A stretch of 64,000 nucleotides of DNA from Luzula sylvatica (lineage: Eukaryota > Streptophyta > Magnoliopsida > Poales > Juncaceae), in NCBI GenBank assembly GCA_946800325.1, contig OX326961.1, positions 37,157,043 to 37,221,042 of the forward strand, given 5' to 3'. Shown here one piece after another: positions 25,021 through 34,660 of this stretch. Position 1 is the stretch's first letter. Every line of letters starts with the position of its first letter. The translations under genes were made by a program, and so were the position numbers. A model generated the notes under the pieces. It had not been told where the DNA came from. It saw only the letters and a list, made by a program, of their open reading frames with translations, and ran no database searches.

Positions 25021-25242
25021 GATCCTCACCATTAAACTCAAGTTTTTTACCATGCTTCTCTACATGACAGTTCATTTCCATGTTTTTCTACGTACATCCT
25101 CACCATTAAACTCAAGTTTTTTACCATGTTTCTCTACATGACAGTTCATTTCCATGTTTTTCTACGTACATCCTCACCATTAAACTCAAGTTTTTTACCA
25201 TGTTTCTCTACAGGACAGTTCATTTCCATGTTTTTCTACGTA
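25021..25242. repeat. Three tandem copies of a 74-bp unit
   Basis: Units begin at 25021, 25095 and 25169 with (G/C)ATCCTCACCATTAAACT and end in TTTTTCTACGTA. They are almost identical, so the expansion is recent. A partial related unit begins near 24948. It lies upstream of the kinase pseudogene inside the Helitron-like insertion. Confidence 0.9.
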
Positions 25243-25680
25243 CATGAGAGTTCAGAATTCACGATTGAGAAGAGAAGAGAGAGCCACCGATGGTAGATCG
25301 TGAAGAGAGCCAGCCGTGGTGGATCCAGATCGTTCGAGAGAGAAATCGGCAGCAAAGCCCACGGGAGAAGGAGACTGAGACACCAGATGCACGATTTTTT
25401 AGCGCTCGTCAGATCGAGCCACTGCCAAAACCATAAATTGCGATTTTGGGTTCCATGAATGTTGACGGGTACCCTCTCTCTCGCTCTGTAGACTGTGCTT
25501 CTAATCCTGCTGATTCTACTCGAGATTCACGGATTTGGTGAAATTTTTTGTTCAAATTCTGTAATTATTCTTGGTTTGTATTTCACCCCATCACGGCTGA
25601 AGAATGAGAGAAAAGATCCATCTAGCACTGGGACCCACTTCTCAGAGAGACAGTGTTTATGAGTTCTCGAAGTCGAGTTC

Positions 25681-28200
25681 ATGGGCCAATCCGTGCATAT
25701 TCTCGACTTTCATGGCAAGCTTATTGTCTGGTAATTTTCAATCTACAACTCCATAATTCTCATAATATATTTACTTGTGTAGTTACCATTCACTCTTTCT
25801 TTTTTTAACATAGGAACCGTTCAGCAGAGAAGCTAAACTGGTATTAAGTATTCGAAGCGATAGGAAACAACGAGATAAATATTTTCATCGACTCGAACAA
25901 TTCTGAAATCGCCGATAAAATCTTGAACGGAATCAGTACCAGTGACAGTTGGACCGGCAAATTTTCGGTGAACACACCATTTTACGACGGACACGGTTTG
26001 TTGGTTGGGGTTATTTGCGTCTCTAGCGATTTGAGATCTTTCGATGACGTGGCGGAGGATGAGATGAATATTTGCAGAAATACCCGACAAAATAGAGTAA
26101 TCGATTCGTCTCAAACTCAGAATTGTTCGACCTCTTCAAGCCGCCTTGGCTTCCAAATTGACCACTCTGGTTTGTCTTCGTCAAAATTTTCAATTTTTCA
26201 GTACCGGTACCGCTCAATTTAAGAAATTATGTTGGTACTATTTTATATTCTCGAACAAGTATTAACATGCGCAGGCTGAAAACGTGACGAAGAAAGTATG
26301 TTCGTGAATGAACATAATGGATCGCAACTGTCCTTGCACGGATCTCGATGCAGACTCCACGAGCATCGAGAGGAGAATTCGAATCCCACCACCACATCGA
26401 ATAATATTAACAAGGAGGACTCAAATGAAAAAAACATATCTCCAAAAAATAATCACCTCCAAAGCCGAGGCCTTGTCAGCGAAAAAAGGTATAAATTGGC
26501 TGTGGAAATACGAGAACGACGTGAAGGACAAATTCGTTTGGCCTTCGCTGCAAAACAGCAACCTCGAAATCGATACGGGTCGCTTAACGGGTCCGGATCC
26601 CAACCCGACCCGTTTCGAAGCAAGCAAAAATAATAATAATGCGAAGCATGGGCATTTGCAAACCAGGTCGTGGTCTTGGTTAAATGTGAATAGTACGAGT
26701 AGTATAAGTAGTAGTGGCAGTAGCAGTGGCAGTGGCAGTGCCGTAAATAAAGTGGATTTCGAGACCGATTGTTTGGATTATGAGATTTATTGGGAGGATC
26801 TCACCATTTGCGAACAAGTTGGCAAAAGGTTTGTTCGCGACTTTTTTTTAATTTATTGAAATATTTTGTTTTTTCGTAGGTTCTAGCGGAACGGTTTATC
26901 AATTTAGGGGTGTCAACGGTTTTGATCTGGTTCGGATAGTGGTCATACCACATCCATATCCATATTTTTTTCGGATACGGATCCGGATACGGTATTACCC
27001 GGATCCGGATACGGTTCGGATATTAAACGGATACGGATACGGTTCGGATATTGTCGGATACGGATACGGATACGGATCCTATTCGGATATTAAAACGGAT
27101 ACTATGATATAATAATATAATAATATTTTTAGAATTCAAGTCTTGATTATTTTGTAATTTTAAAACAAATTATATATATATATATAGTGATTATTGATTA
27201 TTAAGTATTATTATGAATTAAAATATAGTTATTGTATATTAAATATTACTATTATTTTGATCATGATTTCAACAAAACGGTTATCCGTTTATAAATTTTA
27301 TTCGGATCAGTATCCGGATCCATCAAAATATTAGCTCCTAGATCCGGATCCATACCCGTAAAAACGGATACGGTTCCGGATCCGGTTCCATCCGGATCCG
27401 GATATTTTTTTCGGATCCGGATATTTCTTCGGATACGGTTCGGGTCGGTTCGGACAGTATCCGCCCCATTGACACCCCTATTTATCATGTCTTGTGGTAT
27501 GGTTTGGTACATATTTCTATTTTTTTCAAAAAATGTTAATTTAATTTTATTGATACTTTTTAAAATTTAATTTATTCAAATATAAATTAGTGTACGGAAT
27601 AAATAAAATTTTATTGATTTTTATTCAAGGTATCATTAATGAAAAGGTTATGACATCTAAATATATTATTATTTATGGCCGCGGTAACTTCTCCTCAACG
27701 TCTTTGTATCGTCAGGATAATTACAATCTTCCCCGTAGATTTTTCTTATTTTTGTTTTAATATATAAACAAATTGAATATATTATTTTCATTGAAGAGAG
27801 GGTGCTTATTCAGATTGCTTCAGAAGAATAAAATTCGGTGGGATTGGAGACGACGAATTCATCGGTATTTGAAATCCTCTAATCTTTTAGTACATAAAAA
27901 TTGGAATGTCAAAGTATTAATGAATTAAATTTCGAATTTATTTTATGCAATTATACTATATTATCGTTATATTTATTTAATTAATTAATTTATTATATAG
28001 ACCAGGTTGTAGATTTTGGGCTTCCGCAATTAAAATGCGAAAATTTTCTATCAAACAAATATGGAAATGGGACCGTGAGTAAAACCCTAATTTCACTTAA
28101 TTAATATATAAATTCATTTGAATTATTACTTTCTAATTATTATTATTGAAATAAATTCGGCCTCAATGGATGGCTCCAGAAGTTCTTCGTAAGAACCTGT
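25681..28200 (+). pseudogene. Broken PAS-domain Raf-like MAPKKK
   Basis: Pieces of a plant PAS-Raf-like kinase (class B MAPKKK) appear in order. The PAS start is at 25681 (GQSVHI then W, with an intron and NRSAEKL at 25815). SWTGKF, NTPFYDGHGLLVG and ICVSSD follow (25945-26030), then a KFVWP linker, NVNSTSS and VNKVDFETDCLDYEI-WEDLTI at 26685-26810. The kinase glycine loop GSSGTVYH is at ~26881-26900, AVTSPQRLCIV at ~27690, RGCLFRLLQKNK...DWRRR at ~27800, VVDFGLPQLK (DFG retained) at ~28010, and QWMAPEVLR at ~28170. Defects: an in-frame stop in the PAS core, missing PAS residues, frameshifts, hAT insertion inside the glycine-loop exon, and loss of the catalytic HRD region and C-lobe. Introns are kept, so capture was at DNA level. 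Confidence 0.85.
26905..27480. mobile_element. hAT-like element inserted in the kinase exon
   Basis: It starts TAGGGGTGTCAACGG, ends CCCATTGACACCCCTA, and has dense GGATACGG subterminal arrays. TTTATCA is found on both sides (26895-26901 and 27481-27487), interrupting the kinase glycine loop between TVYH codons and the following tryptophan-glycine stretch. Two or three extra bases on the left blur the exact 8-bp duplication. Confidence 0.8.
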
Positions 28201-28579
28201 GACCTGTCCAGTGACTGTTACGCGCGTTTTTTTAGCAGCACTCCAATATATACATTGTGTCGCTGGTTTCGGATGATCTGATTTTCTTTCAATCCCAAGA
28301 GATGAAAGTGAAGTTGGTTCGGAGAACCCAAGGATTCGGCATATCATAGTTCTAAATGATAAACCCTAGCTGTAGACTTTTTAATGATATCATTTGGTTA
28401 TATTTGTTTTTAGTTTTGATTATCAAAAAGACAAACAAGAACTTCAAAAAAATATGAAAAATACATATAGTGAAACCCGCAGCGAAGCGCGGATTATTTC
28501 CTAGTTTTATAAAATCCGGGTAACACTTTATGAAAATGGTTACTAAATCTCCCCAGATTTTACCCCCATATCATACATA

Positions 28580-30088
28580 TTATAATTAAGGAAAAAACTG
28601 AACAATACACATATTTTGAAAGTATATTCGGAAAAATCAACTTCTGAAAGAAATGTGAGTTGTAACATTATCGGAATCTGAGTCTCCGAAATTTGATGAA
28701 TTTTCGGACTCTGAGAGTCCGAATTTTTTAGTTCTTACCATCCCACTTAAGTACGTATTAAACATATTAAAAACTTTCATTGACATATTCGGACTCTCGG
28801 AGTCCGAATTTTTCTTCCTTCTTGTGCACTCTATGTGAGATTTCGTTGGCAGCTCCATATTGCACACAAACATCTTCTATAAACTACTTAATATAATTAA
28901 TAATATTAGATACAAAATTAACATCTATTTGTATATACTCTGTCTCCAATAGGGATGTCAATGGGTCGGATAAAACCCGAACCCGCGGGTACCCGACCCG
29001 AACGGGTGGGGTAATACCCGAAAAAAAATACCCGCGGGTCGGGTATTACCCGAAAAAAATACCCGGTCCGGGTTCGGGTCGGGTACGGGCGGAGTACTAC
29101 CCGCCCCGCGGGTAACCCGAACCCGTACCTGAAAATACCCGAAACTAAAATTACATATTTAACCTTATATTTTGTTGATGATTAAATTATGACCATTAAA
29201 ATTTACTCTTTAGAAATAAACCCTAACAAAAATAATAAAATAATAATATTTCTTTAGTCTACGCCAGTGAACAGTGAAAGCGAACATTAACAGTAACAGT
29301 ACAGCAACAGTGAACAGTGACAGCAACAGTGAACAGTGACAACAACAGTGAACATGTTCGGGTTCGGGTACAGATTTTCCTAAAAAAGAATCAAAAAATT
29401 CAATCATTCAAAAAAAAAGAAATATATATATATATTTTCGAGTAACGGGTAATACCCGCGGGTAGAAATTTACCCGCGGGTTCGGATTTGGGCACATATT
29501 TTTACCCGCGGGTATTTTGGGTTCGGGTTCGGGTAATACCCGAAATTTCGGGTTCGGGTATGGGGAAGGCTTACCCGAACCCGACCCGCCCCGTTGACAT
29601 CCCTAGTCTCCACATGACATGTTTGTAGTGATAAAATATTTTTTAATAAGTACATTAATACCAATTAGTGCATTTGTTATCAAATAATATTTTGTTTACG
29701 TTAATTGCAATAATGTATTTGAGAATTTTACTTTGTATCGAAAATGGACAAAAACATCCCATATATTGCAATTAACATTTTAATACACATATTACAAGTA
29801 AATAATTAATATTTGTCATATAATTAACATGTAAGACAATTAACACAAGCAAATCAATATAATTTATATGTTAATTTTGTATCACATATTATTAATTATA
29901 TTAAGTAGTTTATAGAAGATGTTTGAGTGCAATATGGAGCTGCCAACAAACCACATGAAGCAAGAAAAATTCGGATTCCGAATTATTTTTTTTCCAATGC
30001 ACTTTCCATGAGCTTTGTTTGAGAGCTTCATATTGTACCAAAACATCCTTTATATATTATTTAATATAATTCAATTAATTACTATGTG
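28580..30088. repeat. Inner inverted repeat of the giant MULE
   Basis: The block 28790-28890 (GGACTCTCGGAGTCCGAA, then GGCAGCTCCATATTGCAC and TAGAAGATGTTT complement) reappears inverted at 29885-29990. A more distant pair matches 28600-28730 with 37205-37330. The spacer between the nearer arms holds the hAT element at 28950-29605. Confidence 0.7.
28950..29605. mobile_element. hAT-like element, 656 bp, ACCCGCGGG type
   Basis: It starts TAGGGATGTCAATGGGTCGG and ends CCCGTTGACATCCCTA, with flanks GTCTCCAA and GTCTCCAC (7 of 8). The subterminal arrays are ACCCGCGGGT/CCCGAACCCG. The interior contains several CAGTGAACAGTGACAGCAAC-like short repeats (29265-29350). No transposase. Confidence 0.85.
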
Positions 30089-30093
30089 ATAAT

Positions 30094-31630
30094 TGTTGTT
30101 TAATTGAGACCTAGAGGGGGGTGAATAGGTAATCCTAAGGTCCAATTTTCGCGGTAATGGATACAAATACAATTTGGTGCGGAAACGTAAATAAATTAGA
30201 TAAAGAAATACAATACCGAAACAAATAACACGCGATATTTGTTTACGGAGTTCGGTGGGTGGTTGCTTTGTAGCTTTAACTCACCGGCTACTTGCTCAAT
30301 CGACCGACTCGATTGATTGCAAGTACCTACGTCTCCGGGATGCCCTTGCGCCTTTTCGGCTTTCGATTGAATATCCAACTCAAGCAATTACAAGGTTTTT
30401 CCTTGATCGATTTACACGAAATGATCGATCAATGGCGGGCTTTACAAATAGTAACTAGCCTATTACAATTGTACTACTAACGAACTAGTCGTGATCGGTC
30501 ACGCAAGTTGGGAATCGTTTAGTAGTGGATTTGAAATTGGATCTAATAATCTCTAAGAATGTTTAGATGATTAAGCTCAAGATTTAAAGCTAGGATTCTC
30601 TCTTTTGAGGAAATTATATTAGTTGAGATAATGAGAGAGAATGAGGGAAGAGTTCTATTTATAGAACACATAGACCATTCCCTTAATTTGCTTTTTCTGC
30701 ATAGTCCGTTACAACGGACTGCAAGTCCGTTGTAACGGACCATAAGTCAAACTAGCCGTTACGGCTGTTATATTCGAATTATAACACAGTCCGTTACAAC
30801 GGAACACATGTCCGTTACAACGGAAGTCTGTGTTAGAAAGTTCGTTGCAACGAACTGACATGTACGTTACAACGGACATCATACTGAGACTTCACTTCAG
30901 ATTGATTTTAATGTCCGTTACAACGGAGAATACTCCGTTACAACGTTCTGTGGCTTTCCGTTGTAACGGATTGGTTAATCCGTTACAACGGACATGCAGA
31001 GGAAAGTGTTATACTGAAGTGAGTTCAATGTCCGTTATAACGGACAGATATGTCCGTTGTAACGGACATAGTTCTGTGACATCCTTCAAGTTTGGATTTA
31101 ATTAGCGTTATAACGTACATTATTCCGTTACAACGCTTTGGTGGTGTCCGTTACAACGGACTGGTTGATCCGTTGTAACGGACTATACTGTGTTTTCCAA
31201 TCTTGAATAGGACGAGCATGTCCGTTGGAACGGACAATGAGTTCCGTTATAACGGACATCCTACTATCAGCCTGATTTATTATTTCATCATTTTGATGAA
31301 TTTCGAATATATTTATTTGACTAATTTTGAGCTTAATAATTCATAAACAAGTTTAGGGATACCTATAAATTGTTTAGGTGATTTGTGTGATACCCCAACT
31401 TGCGGAATCTTCGATGTCTTGATATATGTATATCTTCGCGATTCTTCGACATCTTGATCATGCGCTTTCGTGCCATCGTTTCTTCATAGTCTTGACTTCC
31501 GATGTCTTGATTCTTCTTTTGATCTTTTTGTGAGTTACATCTTCTATCTCTATAAATATCACTCCCGTAAATAGATTAGTGGATCGACATTATTTTGAGA
31601 TAATCAAACCCTAGGAAATTTGAACCAACA
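30094..31630 (-). repeat. 3' LTR of the gag-only element
   Basis: 1,537 bp, equal in length to its partner at 34661-36197. On the minus strand it has a TATA box CTATAAATAG (30655-30664), and upstream of it (30704-31257) 18 copies of a CCGTTNNAACGG-type palindrome. Confidence 0.95.
30704..31257. promoter_or_regulatory. Array of 18 CCGTTNNAACGG palindromes in LTR U3
   Basis: Eighteen copies of the core CGTT-N2-AACG, most extended to GTCCGTTRYAACGGAC, lie within 554 bp. Some have matched changes in both arms (for example GTTCGTTGCAACGAAC), others lost one arm. The same array is in the other LTR at 35271-35824. In element orientation it is just upstream of the TATA box. Each unit offers two inverted AACGG cores, the MYB-type (MSA) recognition core. 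Whether it acts as protein sites or as hairpins is inference. Palindromic repeat motifs in LTRs are known for Sireviruses. Confidence 0.85.
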
Positions 31631-32370
31631 AACTCCCCCTTTTGATTCATTTCAAAATAATGTCGATTTGGAGAGTTGAATCGATTACCGAGTAACTTTC
31701 CATATGATCTTCTCTTCTCCCCCTTTTTGAAAAGGATCAAAAGGGAATAGAGCGTAATCATACGAGAACCTCCCCCTACATACAAGCTCCCCCTAAATCG
31801 TTGCTTTTTGCAATTTTAGACTTGTATATAGATGAATTTCGCAGATTGATGTTGAGTTTTTCATTTTGTAAAGATGTATGAAAAGATTTTTAGTGTAAAA
31901 TAGGTTTTAACAAAGATTCTCAACATTTGCGATGTATTCAAAAATAGTCGAAAACGTAATAAATTTTGAAACTCAATTGTAATTCTCAAGAGTATGCATA
32001 CCTACCTCGAGCCATGGACTCGAGTCTTGATCTAAGACACACGACTCCTCGAGTGACACTTCTCAACATCAATCTATGTCGAGACATTAGCTCCCTTGAT
32101 AGTGCAAGGTGATGATGTTGAGTTTGATACGCATATTTATTTAACATATTATCGCGTCTTCCCGATTCGTTTTCCATTTAGCATACCTACATAATAGTCA
32201 AAATACCTTTCTCGTCTTTTTGTAAGTGTATAGATGATTGAAATAAATTTTTTTTGTCAAGATATCCGAATCAACTAAACCCGAGTTTAGCGATCAAATT
32301 CTTGTATCAGCACTCCCCCTCAACTTGTGGCCAATTTTAAACATGGATGAGGGAGTGCGGAAACATGACT
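31631..32370 (-). promoter_or_regulatory. 3' non-coding region with multiple polypurine tracts
   Basis: Between the gag stop and the 3' LTR, the minus strand holds at least four AGGGGGAG-type purine tracts (complements at ~31634-31644, ~31719-31731, ~31770-31796 and ~32312-32320). The one adjoining the LTR should prime plus-strand DNA synthesis. Repeated tracts are characteristic of Sireviruses. No coding sequence was recognised. Confidence 0.75.
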
Positions 32371-34599
32371 TTAAGTACCTTTAGGACACACCCCATTTGA
32401 GGTGGACGTGCTAGCCATGTTTCGATCTTTTCGAAGCCACAACCAATTTGAATTTGGTTGCGGTTTTCGAAGAGGACACCCCGTTGAGATGTGTCCCAAA
32501 TTGCAACAATAGTTGCAAAATGCGCGAGTCGGTTTATTTGTAATTTCCGAACTCTTGACAAAATGAGATTTGAAATGGTTTGTGTAATCTTTTGGTTGAG
32601 TTATCGGTTTTGTCGGTTGAGCACAATTATATGTTGATTTATTAAATCGTTGTGTGCTTGTGAAATGTTTGGGAGTACGATTTTGATAGTTAGCGACATG
32701 TGGTGAACTCACCTTATAGAAATAACCATTTGATCTCCGTTTGTATAAACATTCGGTTCGCTCCGTATGATTATTTATATATGATGAGTGAGGTGCATAG
32801 TGATTAACCCTATCATAGTTTCTATCATTTTTAGGTTGGTTAATTTTAGCACTTTTACCCTTGTTGAAATCGCGGTACATGAAAGCATTTCCGCGATTCG
32901 TATTCGCATTGTACTCCTGTTTTCCTTTTTGATCTTGAGATTTGGAAGACACGGGTTTATGACCGTTAGTCTTCTTAAATCCTAGACCCGTCTTATCATG
33001 GGGACGTTGTCCCTCTAAGACTTTGTCCAATGACGGAGTGCTCGGTGTAAGTGATACACACGCACTCTTCAAGGACTCATTCACAAATTTTAAATTTTGG
33101 ATTTCGACTTTTAGAGAGGATGTCTCACCTTTTAGGGCTTGACATTCGCATTTTGAAAATCCATTAAATTCGGTTAATTGTGCTTTATACGACTTGACCG
33201 ACAACTCAAGAGAAGATACCTTAACCTCGAGATTTAGAATTGTTCTCTGTTTTTCAATCTCACTTTGTCGAAGTCTATTGATTTCTTTCATTAGACTTTT
33301 GTGAGATTCAAATTCTAACTCAATTTCCGATTCATCGGATGAGCTAGAATCTTCCTTTATCGAAATAGTTTTTGATTTAGAGTTTGGGTGTACCTCATGA
33401 TCGGAATCATGTGAAGTTTCGATGTCAGAGATATGTGGATCGTCTTGAGGAAATGTGATACTCGGAATCTCGATTTCTTGCGGTTCCGATTGTGACGCTT
33501 GTTGACGGATCATCGCTTGAATAGCTCGTTCAACCACATCGTCAATTGGATTGTCGATTTCCGCCATTAAGGTCACATTGGTGATTTTGTGCTCGAGGTT
33601 GCACTCCAAGTCGGAGAATGTGCTTGAGCACTCCGAATCTCCCCATGGATCCAAATCAACCATTAACGCATTGGTTTTGCCTAGATCTCTTACCTTCTTT
33701 TTGTGTTTTGGATTTTCCTCGCGTTTGTTCCAAGGAGCGTTTTCGGGATGTATGGTCCAACACGTGTCGGTGGTGTGACCCATTTTCTTGCACTCAAAAC
33801 ACATAGGTTTCAAGTGTTGGCGTTTTCGGTCCTCGTTGAATTTTCGCTCTTGATTCTTCATGTCCTCGTGTCTTCTAACCAACAAAGACATTTCATTCCC
33901 GTTTTCGTTCGTGTCGATAACGAGTTTGGTTTGAAGCTCGGAATGTGAGGTATTTGCTATAGCGTTGCTTTGTTGGTTCATGCGTGCTTCGAAATTTCGG
34001 AGGTGGCTCACAAGAGTTTCCGGAGTGAAGTCTTGGGTGGCCATCATGGTTTCCAAGGTGACGAGAAGAGTTTCCCAACTTGACGGCATTGCTCGAATAA
34101 GCTTACCTACAACTCGAGAATTCGTTAGTGATTCTCCTAGAGCGATGAATCCATTTTTGATATGTGTCATTCGTGAATACATGTCATCAACGGATTCATT
34201 CTCGATCATCCGGAATCGATCGAATGATTGTTCGAGTCCCATCAATTTGGTTCTCTTCATTCTATCGTTTCCTTCAAATCGGTCTAGGAGAGCTCGCCAC
34301 ATGGAATGAGATGTGGTACATCCATCCACAAGTATGGAAAGTGACTCGTCGATATTTGTTAGAATGAGGTTTTGAGCATATGTATCGGCGGTCACATTGA
34401 GATCGGTGCCGTGGCATATTTTTCGTGTGGGGTTGGTTTCGGAAGTGCTTACCGTGTAAATCTCGAAACCTTTCTCCACCACCGATCTCAATTTTTGGAT
34501 AGTGAATACATTTAACATGCATCTCTTCCAAAGATTCCAATTTTTTCCATCTAATTTATTTGGGTATAAAATTTGGGTCCTATTACCGATTGAGGCCAT
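32371..34599 (-). CDS. gag: Copia/Sirevirus Gag polyprotein, 742 aa
   Basis: An intact open frame of 742 residues. The N-terminal copia Gag domain (about 10-215) carries the LDGKNWNLWKRCM motif, WRALLDRFEG and the MPSSWETLL stretch. A first CCHC zinc knuckle is at 267-280 (CFECKKMGHTTDTC). The middle is acidic and Ser-rich, followed by a predicted coiled coil (about 440-520, EIEKQRTILNLEVKVSSLEL) and a basic region. A second CCHC knuckle at 695-708 (CNYCCNLGHISTGC) is followed by a stop. The product would form the particle that packages RNA. It ends where protease would begin in a full element. The start is the first Met, about 60 bases from the 5' LTR. Its integrity suggests Gag is still made or was lost very recently. 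Confidence 0.93.
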   Translation of the reverse strand: MASIGNRTQILYPNKLDGKNWNLWKRCMLNVFTIQKLRSVVEKGFEIYTVSTSETNPTRKICHGTDLNVTADTYAQNLILTNIDESLSILVDGCTTSHSMWRALLDRFEGNDRMKRTKLMGLEQSFDRFRMIENESVDDMYSRMTHIKNGFIALGESLTNSRVVGKLIRAMPSSWETLLVTLETMMATQDFTPETLVSHLRNFEARMNQQSNAIANTSHSELQTKLVIDTNENGNEMSLLVRRHEDMKNQERKFNEDRKRQHLKPMCFECKKMGHTTDTCWTIHPENAPWNKREENPKHKKKVRDLGKTNALMVDLDPWGDSECSSTFSDLECNLEHKITNVTLMAEIDNPIDDVVERAIQAMIRQQASQSEPQEIEIPSITFPQDDPHISDIETSHDSDHEVHPNSKSKTISIKEDSSSSDESEIELEFESHKSLMKEINRLRQSEIEKQRTILNLEVKVSSLELSVKSYKAQLTEFNGFSKCECQALKGETSSLKVEIQNLKFVNESLKSACVSLTPSTPSLDKVLEGQRPHDKTGLGFKKTNGHKPVSSKSQDQKGKQEYNANTNRGNAFMYRDFNKGKSAKINQPKNDRNYDRVNHYAPHSSYINNHTERTECLYKRRSNGYFYKVSSPHVANYQNRTPKHFTSTQRFNKSTYNCAQPTKPITQPKDYTNHFKSHFVKSSEITNKPTRAFCNYCCNLGHISTGCPLRKPQPNSNWLWLRKDRNMASTSTSNGVCPKGT

Positions 34600-34646
34600 A
34601 ATCGTTATACAAGTTGTCGCTTACTAAAAAGGACGGTTAGTATTTT

Positions 34647-34658
34647 GCTCTGATACCA
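34647..34658 (-). other. tRNA-iMet primer binding site
   Basis: The minus strand reads TGGTATCAGAGC, the standard plant copia primer site complementary to the 3' end of initiator tRNA-Met, separated by two bases from the 5' LTR. Confidence 0.95.
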
Positions 34659-34660
34659 AT

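Larger units (their letters stand above)
24862..28504 (+). mobile_element. Helitron-like insertion carrying a kinase pseudogene
   Basis: The 3' end has the Helitron signature: a GC hairpin (CCGCAGCGAAGCGCGG), then ATTATTTC, then CTAG at 28501-28504 followed by T. The insertion sits between A (24861) and T (28505) of the MULE arm, the usual Helitron target. The 5' end is inferred from where arm homology breaks; it does not begin with the usual TC, so that boundary may be off by several bases. No Rep/helicase is encoded, so it is non-autonomous. Confidence 0.55.

Noticed and set aside
25833..26114. 93-codon minus-strand frame
   Set aside because: Antisense shadow of the PAS part of the kinase pseudogene.
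30830..31105. 91-codon frame present in both LTRs
   Set aside because: Runs through the palindrome array; identical in both LTRs simply because the LTRs are near-identical. No domain.
31021..31260. CRISPR-like array in the LTR
   Set aside because: The repeated words are short palindromes at irregular spacing in a plant LTR; no uniform repeats or spacers and no cas genes.
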